Positions 1-6,958 of a stretch of 22,471 bases of DNA are shown here, one piece after another. Both the position numbers and the translations under genes were made by a program. Each line of letters begins with the position of its first letter. Position 1 is the first letter of the stretch. The stretch spans positions 1 to 22,471 of the forward strand of contig JBCDJJ010000062.1 in the NCBI GenBank assembly GCA_038747915.1, written 5' to 3'. Source of the stretch: JBCDAP01 sp038747915. Its GTDB lineage: Bacteria; Planctomycetota; Phycisphaerae; Phycisphaerales; UBA1924. A model generated the notes under the pieces. The model saw nothing but the letters and a program-made list of their open reading frames with translations. It had not been told where the DNA came from and did not search any database.

Positions 1-1962
1 CGCACCAACAAGCCGACCCTCATCCTGAGCCACAACAAGACCCTCGCCGCCCAGCTCTACGAAGAGCTCCGCGAGTTCTTTCCACGCAACAGCGTCAACT
101 ACTTCGTCAGCTACTACGACTACTACCAGCCGGAGGCCTACATCCCCCAGCGCGATATCTACATCGAGAAAGACGCCTCCCGCAACGACGACCTGGAGAT
201 GCTCCGCCTCGCCGCCACTTCGAATCTGCTCTCGCGGAGTGACACCATCGTCGTCGCCTCGGTCTCCTGCATCTTCGGCCTCGGCTCGCCGGATGCCTAC
301 TCGCAGAAGGTGTTCACCGTCTCGAAGGGTCAGGTGCTCGATCGGCGGCAGTTCCTGCTCGCTCTCGCCGACATGCAGTATCAGCGGGCCCAGATCGACT
401 TCAAGCGCGGCACCTACCGCGTGCAGGGCGATGTGATCGACATCTACCCCGCCTACGAGCAGTTCGCCTGCCGCGTCGATCTCTTCGGTGACGAGGTCGA
501 CTCCCTCGCCCTCATCGACCCGCTCACGGGCGAGGTGCTCGCCGATGAGACGATGTTCCACATCTTCCCCGCGGTCCACTACGTCATGCCCGAGGACCGC
601 ATGGAGGCGGCGCTCTCCGCCATCCGATCCGAGCTCGACGAGCGTGTGACCGAGCTGCGGTCCGACGGCAAGCTTCTCGAGGCCCAGCGGCTCATCGCCC
701 GCACCAAGTACGACCTCGAGATGATCGAAGAGGTCGGTGTGTGCAACGGCATCGAGAACTACTCGCGCCACCTCGACGGCCGCGAGCCCGGCGAGAAACC
801 GGCCACGCTCCTCGACTACTTCGACGTCGGTGCCGGGCGCGGTAACTGGACGCTCATGATCGACGAGAGCCACGTCACGCTGCCCCAGGTCCGCGCGATG
901 TACAACGGCGATCGTCAGCGGAAGCAGGTGCTCGTCGACCATGGCTTCCGACTGCCCTCGGCCCTCGACAACCGCCCGCTCACCTTCGAGGAGTTCGAGC
1001 GGAGCATCTCGCAGGTGCTCTTCGTCTCTGCGACACCGGGCCCGTACGAGCTCCAGACCACCGCTGGGGAGGTGGTCGAGCAGATCATCCGACCGACCGG
1101 TCTGGTCGACCCGACAGTCGAGGTCCGCCCCGCGGGCGACCAGATCCTCGACCTGCTCAGGGAGTCGCAGGCCCGCATCGAGCGGGGCGAGCGAGTGCTC
1201 GTGACCGCGCTGACCAAGCGGCTGTGCGAGGACCTCACGAGCTACCTCGACAAGCAGGGCGTGCGCGTGCGGTACCTGCACTCGGAGATCGATACGCTCG
1301 ACCGCCTCGAGATCCTGCGTGATCTGCGCGAGGGCGGCTTCGACGTGCTTGTCGGCGTGAATCTGCTCCGCGAGGGGCTCGACCTTCCCGAGGTCTCGCT
1401 CGTGTGCATCCTCGATGCCGACAAGACGGGCTTCCTCCGCGGCGAGACCTCGCTCATCCAGACGATCGGTCGGGCGGCTCGCAACGTGAACGGCGCCGTG
1501 ATCATGTACGCCGACGAGGTGACCGAGCCCATGCAGGCCGCGATCGACGAGACCGAACGCCGCCGCGCCAAACAGACCGCCCACAACGAGGCCAACGGCA
1601 TCACGCCGCAGACCATCATCAAGGCCGTCCGCCGCGGCATCGAGACCGAACTGGCCGCGCGCAAGAAGGCCCGCGCGAGCATCGGCGAGACCGAACCCGA
1701 GGTCGCGGTCGCGGACCTGATCGATCAGCTCGAGGAGGAGATGCTCGACGCGGCGCAGTCACTCGAGTTCGAGAAGGCTGCGGGCCTGCGCGACCAGGTG
1801 AACCGGCTGAAGTCGGGCGATCTCGCGGGCCGCGAGACCGTCCACAAGAGCGAGCTTGAGGAGCACAAGAGCGGCTCCAACACGCGTGGGAAGCGCGGCA
1901 AGCCGGGGGCTGCGGGGTCGAAGACGGGCAAGGCCCAGCGCCGTGGGAAGTCTCGCCGGTGA
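1..1962 (+). CDS. uvrB: UvrABC excision nuclease subunit B, 5' end missing
   Basis: UvrB is the damage-verifying helicase-like subunit of nucleotide excision repair; it is loaded by UvrA and recruits UvrC. The frame is open from base 1 and holds 653 codons to TGA. It starts just after where the Walker A loop should be (first residues RTNKPTLILSHNKTLAAQLY), so only a short N-terminal piece is missing. Family blocks seen are the beta-hairpin region FVSYYDYYQPEAYIPQ, EDRMEAALSAIRSEL, MIDESHVTLPQVRAMYNGD, the helicase motifs VLVGVNLLREGLDLPEVSLV and QTIGRAARN, and a C-terminal UVR motif (DLIDQLEEEMLDAAQSLEFE) that in the family contacts UvrC. After it comes a Lys/Arg/Gly-rich tail of about 30 residues, probably disordered. 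The methionine at 199 is internal, not the start. The stop overlaps the next gene's GTG start by 4 bases. Confidence 0.97.
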   Translation, partial: RTNKPTLILSHNKTLAAQLYEELREFFPRNSVNYFVSYYDYYQPEAYIPQRDIYIEKDASRNDDLEMLRLAATSNLLSRSDTIVVASVSCIFGLGSPDAYSQKVFTVSKGQVLDRRQFLLALADMQYQRAQIDFKRGTYRVQGDVIDIYPAYEQFACRVDLFGDEVDSLALIDPLTGEVLADETMFHIFPAVHYVMPEDRMEAALSAIRSELDERVTELRSDGKLLEAQRLIARTKYDLEMIEEVGVCNGIENYSRHLDGREPGEKPATLLDYFDVGAGRGNWTLMIDESHVTLPQVRAMYNGDRQRKQVLVDHGFRLPSALDNRPLTFEEFERSISQVLFVSATPGPYELQTTAGEVVEQIIRPTGLVDPTVEVRPAGDQILDLLRESQARIERGERVLVTALTKRLCEDLTSYLDKQGVRVRYLHSEIDTLDRLEILRDLREGGFDVLVGVNLLREGLDLPEVSLVCILDADKTGFLRGETSLIQTIGRAARNVNGAVIMYADEVTEPMQAAIDETERRRAKQTAHNEANGITPQTIIKAVRRGIETELAARKKARASIGETEPEVAVADLIDQLEEEMLDAAQSLEFEKAAGLRDQVNRLKSGDLAGRETVHKSELEEHKSGSNTRGKRGKPGAAGSKTGKAQRRGKSRR

Positions 1963-2405
1963 ACACACCTCAGCCCTTCGTGGCCCGCATGCTGAGCCGG
2001 GCCGATGCGGCGCTGATGCTCGAGGCCCACCCGGATCTCTTCGATCATCCGGCCCAGCCTGCGCTCGTCGACACGTTCCTTGGTGATGACCGCCACCACA
2101 TGGCGGGCGTCCTGCTGGACGGAGCCCTGGTCGGCTTTGCGTCCGGTGTGACGTACGTGCATCCCGACAAGGCCGAGACGATGTGGATCAACGAGGTCGG
2201 CGTGCTCGAGGCACACCGCCGGCGGGGCATCGGACGCGCCGCGGTACGCACGGTGCTCGACCATGCGAGATCGATCGGGTGCGCACAGGTCTGGCTCGCG
2301 ACCGAAGCAGACAACACGCCCGCGCTGGCGCTCTACAACTCACTCGACGGGCGAGAAGAAAGGGAGATCGTCACATTCGAGTGGGGCACCGATCCGAGCC
2401 GATGA
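1959..2405 (+). CDS. GNAT-family N-acetyltransferase
   Basis: This 148-residue protein is a GCN5-related acetyltransferase that would move an acetyl group from acetyl-CoA to an unknown amine. The region MAGVLLDGALVGFASGVTYVHPD looks like beta strands 2-3 of the fold. WINEVGVLEAHRRRGIGRAAV contains the acetyl-CoA pyrophosphate-binding R-x-x-G-x-G motif (residues 87-92). ATEADNTPALALYNSLDG is the usual C-terminal strand/helix where 'N..A..LY' packs near CoA. I chose the GTG at 1959 because it overlaps the uvrB stop as GTGA and has GGGAAG 8 bases upstream; ATG at 1989 is the alternative. The overlap suggests co-transcription with uvrB, but the substrate cannot be told and a DNA-repair role is not implied. 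Confidence 0.9.
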   Translation: MNTPQPFVARMLSRADAALMLEAHPDLFDHPAQPALVDTFLGDDRHHMAGVLLDGALVGFASGVTYVHPDKAETMWINEVGVLEAHRRRGIGRAAVRTVLDHARSIGCAQVWLATEADNTPALALYNSLDGREEREIVTFEWGTDPSR

Positions 2406-2418
2406 TCCACCGGTGACG

Positions 2419-3120
2419 ATGACCACCCCGCGCAACCTGACCTACCCCGAGCCCGGCATCCCGGGGTGGATGCACCTCGATTCGATGCACTTCCTGTCTG
2501 GGGCGGTCCGCGAGGCGCGCGCCGAGCGGTGCATCGAGATCGGCTCGTTCTTCGGCCGGTCGGCCTACGCGATCTGCACCGCCCTGGCCGAGCGCTCCGC
2601 GAGCACCTCGCTGGTGTGCGTCGACCGGTGGTCCCAGGCGCTCACCGAGGCCTACCTTGCCTCGCCGCACATGGCCGAGATGTTCTCCTGGTTCGACCCA
2701 TCAGTCCGCCGGTCGTACGCCGAGGCCTGCGAGGGCGGCTCGGCCCGCGACGCGTTCGAGCACACGATGGGGTCGTTCGCCTTCATGCGCGACCGTATCG
2801 AGATGCTGCAGTGCGATTCAGAAGTTCTGTCGCAGGAGTTGCCAGCGGATCGGCGTTTCGACTTCGCCTTCGTCGACGGCGATCACACCGAAGCCGGTGT
2901 CCGCCGCGACGTCCTGACCGTCCTCGGTCACCTCGATCCCAACGCCACGGTCGTGTTGGATGATTGCTTCGACCGATTCCCCGGCGTGGTGCGGTTCGTC
3001 GACGAGTTGGTCGATCACGCTGGTGTTGAGTCCGTCGACCGGCATCGCGGGCTCGTCCGGCTCGTCGTGCAGGATCCGGCGTCCCTCCGCGCGGCGCTCA
3101 GAACCACCGGATCCGCTTGA
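2419..3120 (+). CDS. Class I SAM-dependent methyltransferase
   Basis: This 233-residue protein has the layout of the Methyltransf_24 type of class I methyltransferase. Motif I is CIEIGSFFGRSAYAI (E40, G42, G46), the SAM-binding glycine loop. VCVDRWSQ is the acidic end of strand 2. FDFAFVDGDHTEAGVRRDV (D153, D155, H156) is the post-motif block typical of this family, followed by ATVVLDDCFDRFPGV. The substrate is unknown; relatives include sugar, small-molecule and antibiotic-pathway enzymes. ATG 2419 is used as start; GTG at 2413 is in frame and two residues longer, and neither has a clear ribosome binding site. It begins 13 bases after the GNAT gene and probably closes the uvrB-led transcript. 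An apparent longer reading from 2263 only runs through the GNAT gene in another frame. Confidence 0.87.
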   Translation: MTTPRNLTYPEPGIPGWMHLDSMHFLSGAVREARAERCIEIGSFFGRSAYAICTALAERSASTSLVCVDRWSQALTEAYLASPHMAEMFSWFDPSVRRSYAEACEGGSARDAFEHTMGSFAFMRDRIEMLQCDSEVLSQELPADRRFDFAFVDGDHTEAGVRRDVLTVLGHLDPNATVVLDDCFDRFPGVVRFVDELVDHAGVESVDRHRGLVRLVVQDPASLRAALRTTGSA

Positions 3121-3387
3121 TCGCCACCATCAGCAGCACGGTCAGCGAGATTCACACCGGTGCATGAGTGAATTGGGCAGCACGGAATCAGCGCACGGCC
3201 CACGGACCATCCGGGTGCCGTAGAGACATCGCAACACGATTTCTCCACGATCGTGGACGCTCCTCGTGGAGAAGGCGGCACCGCCTCCACGGCACTCGGA
3301 GGCGGCCGCGAGATCCGGCGCACGAACGCAGCACCACGACGAGCAGGCCCGCTTCGTTCGGTTGGTTGAACACCATCGCGGAGGAGG
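3121..3387. repeat. Convergent intergenic gap with stacked palindromes
   Basis: No gene is seen between the methyltransferase (plus) and the Rieske operon (minus), which converge here. Several perfect inverted repeats lie together. TTCTCCACGA (3241-3250) pairs with 3264-3273. Inside it is a palindrome TCCACGATCGTGGA (3244-3257) that would compete with the first pairing. GGCGG/CCGCC lies at 3274-3285, and CCGCCTCC (3281-3288) pairs with 3298-3305. None is followed by a T run on either strand. They may act as bidirectional, U-less terminators or be interspersed palindromic repeats of the kind common between planctomycete genes. Confidence 0.6.
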
Positions 3388-4122
3388 TCATCGCGCCGGC
3401 TCGACCGAGGCAATCTCCAGGATGCCGAGCCCCGCGATCTCGCTCATCGCCCCGCGGACGACCACGGGCTGGGCGACCAGGTCGCGGATCTGGGCCTCCC
3501 ATATGGGCTGATCTCGCCACCCCGTTACCAGGACAAGCGGCTGCGACGTGTCCACCGGCGCGAGCATCATCGGGAGCCCGCTCTCGATGCACTGGATCGC
3601 GCACGCCTTGTGCGCCTTGCCGTCGCCGGGCTTCATCGCGCCGAGGTAGCACTTGCCGTCGACCAGCTCGCCGACGATCGCCACCTCGCCCACGACCGAC
3701 CGCTCGGGCATGCTCGGTACGCCCCCGAGCGGGCGGATCGCGGTGTCGTCGGGCACCAGCGAGATCATCTCCCGCCGCTCGCGCGCGAGCCGCCACCCGG
3801 TGAGCTCGACGACCGTCCCATCGTGCGGGCCGAGCCGCTCGTGCTCACCGAACTTGATGTCCGAGACCACCGGCATCGCGACGGTCTCGCCCGAGTCGTC
3901 CGTCGTGATCAGCATGGGGTAGGGCTCGATCACCACCGTGCCCGTCCACGTGCTTGTGGCGCTCTCCCACACCGCATCGCCGACATCGCGGAGGTGCCAC
4001 GCGCACACCGCCGAGATCGCAAACAGGCCCCACAGGATCACCGGCGCGACAACTCGCACGAATGTGCGCACACGCGGCGGCATCGGGAGGTAGCCCACGT
4101 AGAGCTGGCCCTGACCGCTCAC
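3388..4122 (-). CDS. Membrane-anchored protein with conserved-looking Cys/His motif, function unknown
   Basis: This 244-residue protein is the last gene of a minus-strand operon. Residues about 21-43 (FVRVVAPVILWGLFAISAV) form one membrane helix; the rest is probably outside the cytoplasm, with short beta-rich segments that could be OB-like (GTVVIEPYPMLITTDD; GEVAIVGELVDGKCYLGAM). The striking part is GKCYLGAMKPGDGKAHKACA followed by IQC: C158, H171, C174 and C178, spaced like a metal- or cofactor-binding site. I recall similar segments in unnamed proteins beside redox genes but cannot name a family. The GTG at 4122 overlaps the upstream Rieske gene's stop (GTGA); reading further upstream in this frame would run antisense-free nonsense through that gene. 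Given its partner, an electron-transfer or metal-handling role is possible (inference). Confidence 0.8.
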   Translation of the reverse strand: MSGQGQLYVGYLPMPPRVRTFVRVVAPVILWGLFAISAVCAWHLRDVGDAVWESATSTWTGTVVIEPYPMLITTDDSGETVAMPVVSDIKFGEHERLGPHDGTVVELTGWRLARERREMISLVPDDTAIRPLGGVPSMPERSVVGEVAIVGELVDGKCYLGAMKPGDGKAHKACAIQCIESGLPMMLAPVDTSQPLVLVTGWRDQPIWEAQIRDLVAQPVVVRGAMSEIAGLGILEIASVEPAR

Positions 4123-5189
4123 GACGCACCCCCGGTGCCCGCGTTCGGAATCACCACACCGGGGGTCGGTGTCCCCGGCGCGTTCGGCTCGCGCTTCACC
4201 AGCACGCGGTCGCCCTCGACACGCAGCTCGTAGGTTGGCACCTTCTCGGTGTACGGCGGCGGCGACTGGCCATCGCCGGGGCGGTACTGGTACCCATGCC
4301 ACGGGCAGGTCACGCACCCATCGATGATCCGCCCCTCGCCGAGCGGGCCGCCCTGGTGCTTGCACACGTTGGAGAGGGCGTGCAGATGGTCGCCGTCGCG
4401 GAAGATCGCGATCCGCTCGCCGCCCGGTGGGCAGATCACGCGAGCCGCGCCATCTGCGATGTCGCTCGGCGTGTCGATCTCGATCCACCCCTCCCCGTCG
4501 GCCGCCTGCGTGCGCGCATCGCGTGTGTTTTCGCGTACGCCGGCTGCCACATGCAGGGCCGAGAGCCCGACCACGCCAACGCCCATCAGCGCCGGATAGA
4601 CAGCACTCACCGAGCCCTGCAGCGCACCAAAGCCCACATGCGCGATCAGCAGGGCGTACGCGACGTACACGCCCATGTGCAGCGTCTTCCACGCGCGGTG
4701 GCCGAGGGTTGCGAGCCAGAAGTCGTGGCTGGTCGCCGCCATCACAAACAACACGAGCAGCGCCAGGAACCCGAGCCACTCGAAGGGCACGCCGGTCACA
4801 CCGCCGCCCCACCCGTACCCGCCGAGGACCGCTGAGAGCGCGTTGTTCTCGCCGAAGCCGCCGTAATACCCGATGCTCAGGAACCCGTGCAGAAACGCCA
4901 CGAGGAACATCGTCACGCCGAGGTGCCGCCGGTTGTAGAGCAGCGGCGCGAACCGGCGATCGAGCCGCGCGAGCGGGCCGATCGCCAGGATCACGTGCAG
5001 CATCGCGATCGCGGTCACACCGAGCGCCCGGATCACGAGCGTCGGTGCCCCTTCGTTCGCGGTGCCCGGCTGAAGCACCGCGCTCACGCCCACAAACCCG
5101 AGGATCGAGAGCACCACCGCGCCGACCACCAGCAGGTCGTAGACCTTCTTGTGGCGGTTCCACTGGACCCAGACGTACTTCGCGGTCAC
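4119..5189 (-). CDS. Ferric-reductase-like membrane domain fused to Rieske [2Fe-2S] domain
   Basis: This 356-residue fusion probably carries electrons across or along the membrane. Residues 15-215 hold about six hydrophobic helices with histidines placed as in the ferric reductase-like/YedZ (MsrQ) heme-b proteins: H65, H89, H101, H155, H164, H171 and H184 (for example YNRRHLGVTMFLVAFLHGFL and WKTLHMGVYVAYALLIAHV). Residues about 233-335 form a Rieske ferredoxin domain with both cluster motifs: C276-K-H278 in SNVCKHQGGPLGEG and C295-P-W-H298 in CVTCPWHGYQY. The tail (340-356) is Pro/Gly-rich. The start is the GTG at 5189, which overlaps the upstream stop as GTGA; a longer reading to 5300 lies over the upstream gene. 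The electron donor and acceptor are unknown. The order membrane domain then Rieske is unusual next to a bicarbonate-type transporter. Confidence 0.9.
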   Translation of the reverse strand: MTAKYVWVQWNRHKKVYDLLVVGAVVLSILGFVGVSAVLQPGTANEGAPTLVIRALGVTAIAMLHVILAIGPLARLDRRFAPLLYNRRHLGVTMFLVAFLHGFLSIGYYGGFGENNALSAVLGGYGWGGGVTGVPFEWLGFLALLVLFVMAATSHDFWLATLGHRAWKTLHMGVYVAYALLIAHVGFGALQGSVSAVYPALMGVGVVGLSALHVAAGVRENTRDARTQAADGEGWIEIDTPSDIADGAARVICPPGGERIAIFRDGDHLHALSNVCKHQGGPLGEGRIIDGCVTCPWHGYQYRPGDGQSPPPYTEKVPTYELRVEGDRVLVKREPNAPGTPTPGVVIPNAGTGGAS

Positions 5190-5335
5190 TCGGTCACCTC
5201 GCTCGCCTGCTCGCCGATGCCCACGCTGGGGTCGACCGACGGACGCGCGAGAACGCCCAGCACCAGTGCGCCGAGCGCCATGGGTGCCACGATGAGCCAC
5301 ATCACCAGGTGCGCGCGCCGGTGGGGTTTGGTCAC
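5186..5335 (-). CDS. Small single-helix membrane protein
   Basis: This 49-residue protein starts at a GTG that overlaps the upstream gene's stop (GTGTGA) and ends overlapping the Rieske gene's start, so it sits in a tight translational chain. After a basic head (MTKPHRRAH) comes one membrane helix (LVMWLIVAPMALGALVLGVLA), then a short acidic tail. I recognise no family. The basic head suggests N-in topology by the positive-inside rule. Its position and size fit a small accessory subunit of the neighbouring heme/Rieske protein, but that is inference. Confidence 0.72.
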   Translation of the reverse strand: MTKPHRRAHLVMWLIVAPMALGALVLGVLARPSVDPSVGIGEQASEVTE

Positions 5336-5562
5336 ACTGGCTCCTTCTGCTTCTTCACGCCGAGCCACTTGATGGCCAGGACCGGCCACAGCGCCACGCA
5401 CCCCGGCGCCAGGAGCACCCGCGTGCGCTTCGGCGAGTCGCGGACCACCGGGTCCACGGCACCGATGCCAACCACCAGGAACACGGCGGCGAACACCACA
5501 CCGATCAACACATACACGCCGAGTAGGCCGAGCGCCGCGTTCACCAGATCCGGAAAGCTCAT
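5332..5562 (-). CDS. Small two-helix membrane protein
   Basis: This 76-residue protein has a first helix at about residues 7-33 (VNAALGLLGVYVLIGVVFAAVFLVV) and a second at about 50-66 (LLAPGCVALWPVLAIKWL). A polar loop VDPVVRDSPKRTR lies between them. Small proteins of this general pattern (VDP loop, then a PG..ALWP helix) are familiar to me from bacterial redox operons, but I cannot attach a function. ATG 5562 follows the sbtA stop by 33 bases, and the stop overlaps the next start. It is the first of four coupled genes ending in the Rieske fusion and Cys-motif protein, so a structural role in that complex is a fair guess. Confidence 0.75.
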   Translation of the reverse strand: MSFPDLVNAALGLLGVYVLIGVVFAAVFLVVGIGAVDPVVRDSPKRTRVLLAPGCVALWPVLAIKWLGVKKQKEPV

Positions 5563-5571
5563 GCAGGCTCC

Positions 5572-5591
5572 ATGGTGGGATCGCCCACCAT
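5572..5591. repeat. Perfect 8-bp hairpin in the gap between sbtA-like gene and the redox genes
   Basis: ATGGTGGG (5572-5579) and CCCACCAT (5584-5591) form a perfect stem with a 4-base loop, filling most of the 33-base gap. There is no T run after it on the minus strand, so it is not a classic terminator. It could protect the upstream mRNA's 3' end or lower expression of the downstream genes. Confidence 0.5.
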
Positions 5592-5595
5592 CAAT

Positions 5596-6576
5596 CTACA
5601 ACGTCCACACGGTCTGCACCGCCCAGAGGTAGAACGGGATGCCCACCAGGATGTTGAGCGGGAAGGTGATCGCGAGCGCCATCGGCATCAGCACGCCGTG
5701 GCTCGCGCCGGGGATCGCGAGCCGCATCGCCGCTGGCACCGCGATGTACGAGGCGCTGGCGCCCAAGATCACGAATAGAAAGGCATCGCCGACCTCCATG
5801 CGCACCAGCCGCGCGAGGCCGAGCCCGAGCGCCGCCTGCACGAGGGGGAGCACCAGCGCCACCGCGACGACGAACACGCCCGCGCGCCGCGCCGGCCCGA
5901 GCTGCTTGGCCGCGCGCATACCCGCCTCCAGAAGGAACAGCACGAGCACGCCGTGAAAGATGTCATCGCAGAACGGCTCGAGCGTCTCCCATCCCTTTTG
6001 CCCCGTGATGAGCCCGACGAGCATCGAACCCACGAGCAGGAACACCGGCCCGCCGACGACCGCCTCGTGCATCGCCGACTTGAGCCCGCCGGTCTCCGTG
6101 CCGAGGCCGGCTCGCCGATCGCCCATCCGGTGGATGAGCACCGCGGCGACGATCGCGGGCGACTCCATCAGCGCGAGCGCCGCGACCATGTACCCGCCGT
6201 AGGGAATGCCGGAGGCCTCGAGAAAATTCGTTGCGGTGATGAACGTCACGACGCTCACCGACCCATAGGCCGCCGCGACCGCCGACGCGTCGTGGTGGTT
6301 GAACCTGGCCCGCAGCACCGGGTACACGGCGAAGGGGATCAGAAACGAGACGACCACCGCCGCGACCAGGGGCACCAACGCCTCAACCGACAGCCCGGAT
6401 TGCTCCAGCGCCACACCACCCTTGAACCCGATCGCCCAGAGCAGGTACAGGCTGAATAGCTTGGTGATGGTCTCGGGGATCGCCAGGTCGGACCGCACGG
6501 CCCGGGCGAGCATCCCCAAGGCGAAGAACAGGATCGGTGGGCTCAGGAGGTTGGCGAAGGCCGCATCGAGATCCAT
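5596..6576 (-). CDS. SbtA-like sodium-dependent bicarbonate transporter family permease
   Basis: This 326-residue permease matches the SbtA family (sodium-dependent bicarbonate symporters known from cyanobacterial carbon concentration). It is almost wholly hydrophobic, about ten helices, with family-type segments SPPILFFALGMLARAVRSDL at the start, LWAIGFKGGVAL, AAAYGSVSVVTFITATNFLE and GASASYIAVPAAMRLAIP near the end. Two halves with matching GS/AS loops fit the inverted-repeat fold. ATG 6576 is used because homology-like sequence (MDLDAAFANLLSPP) begins there; the reading up to 6669 lacks such features. No sbtB (the PII-like regulator) is adjacent. It is followed after 33 bases by the membrane redox genes, probably in one transcript. 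Family relatives outside cyanobacteria are poorly characterised, so bicarbonate as substrate is only likely. Confidence 0.9.
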   Translation of the reverse strand: MDLDAAFANLLSPPILFFALGMLARAVRSDLAIPETITKLFSLYLLWAIGFKGGVALEQSGLSVEALVPLVAAVVVSFLIPFAVYPVLRARFNHHDASAVAAAYGSVSVVTFITATNFLEASGIPYGGYMVAALALMESPAIVAAVLIHRMGDRRAGLGTETGGLKSAMHEAVVGGPVFLLVGSMLVGLITGQKGWETLEPFCDDIFHGVLVLFLLEAGMRAAKQLGPARRAGVFVVAVALVLPLVQAALGLGLARLVRMEVGDAFLFVILGASASYIAVPAAMRLAIPGASHGVLMPMALAITFPLNILVGIPFYLWAVQTVWTL

Positions 6577-6693
6577 CGCGAGAAGGTACCAGCGGCGGGT
6601 GTGCGTCACCCCGGATGATCGCCCAAAGCGAAGATCTCGAGCCTGAGACGCCCGATCGCAGCGGACCATTCGCCACTTTCACCCACCAACCAC

Positions 6694-6726
6694 TTGACAC
6701 CGAACGATCCGTGGCCACCATACGAC
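6694..6726 (+). promoter_or_regulatory. Candidate promoter of the leucine operon
   Basis: TTGACA at 6694-6699 is a perfect sigma-70 -35 box. The -10 side is poor: the nearest candidates are CATACG (6719-6724, 19-base spacer) or overlapping hexamers. Transcription would then begin at about 6728-6731, at or next to the ATG of the leader ORF, which has no ribosome binding site. A leaderless leader-peptide transcript is therefore possible. Confidence 0.4.
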
Positions 6727-6727
6727 C

Positions 6728-6814
6728 ATGTTTCGGCCCTCCCTCCAACTCGCCCTCGGCGCCCTCCTCCTTACGAGGCGGGACGCGAGCCGTGGCGGCC
6801 GGCACTCGTCCTGA
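6728..6814 (+). CDS. Leucine-rich leader peptide upstream of leuA (candidate attenuator ORF)
   Basis: This ORF of 28 codons starts at ATG 6728 and stops at TGA 6812-6814, 144 bases before leuA. Residues 5-15 read SLQLALGALLL: six leucines, encoded by five CTC and one CTT, including three in a row. The second half is Arg/Gly/Ser-rich (RRDASRGGR). Leucine-rich leader peptides that sense charged leucyl-tRNA are established for leu operons in other bacteria. The placement directly after a TTGACA box and before leuA, plus alternative stems downstream, supports the same logic here. A leucine-rich hydrophobic stretch could arise by chance in GC-rich DNA (CTC is common), so translation needs evidence. 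Confidence 0.6.
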   Translation: MFRPSLQLALGALLLTRRDASRGGRHSS

Positions 6815-6894
6815 CAAACCACGAATCTCCTTGACGGGTGTGACCCACCCCTGACCCAGCCCGCCCTCTCGCCGCGGGCCGGTGTTGTTCCGGC
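6775..6894 (+). promoter_or_regulatory. Possible attenuator structures between leader ORF and leuA
   Basis: Several pairings exclude one another. GAGGCGGG (6775-6782, inside the leader ORF) can pair with CCCGCCCTC (6860-6868) with one bulge. GCCGG (6878-6882) pairs with CCGGC (6890-6894) over a 7-base TGTTGTT loop, but could instead pair with CCGGC at 6799-6803, also inside the leader ORF. GGGTG/CACCC around 6835-6849 adds another stem. No U run follows, so control would be by a U-less/Rho-type terminator or by folding over the leuA start. These stems were found by eye, without energy calculation. Confidence 0.35.
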
Positions 6895-6958
6895 ACCGCA
6901 TCGCCCGAAACACCGAAGTCACCTGCACACCTCGAATCACCAGCCCGAGACCCGATCC

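Noticed and set aside
4123..5163. N-terminal extension of the Cys-motif protein to 5163
   Set aside because: It lies out of frame over the Rieske fusion; the GTG at 4122 overlapping that gene's stop and preceding a membrane helix is a better start.
6831..6860. TTGACG as a second leuA promoter
   Set aside because: No -10-like hexamer lies at 16-19 bases from it; the TTGACA at 6694 is better placed.
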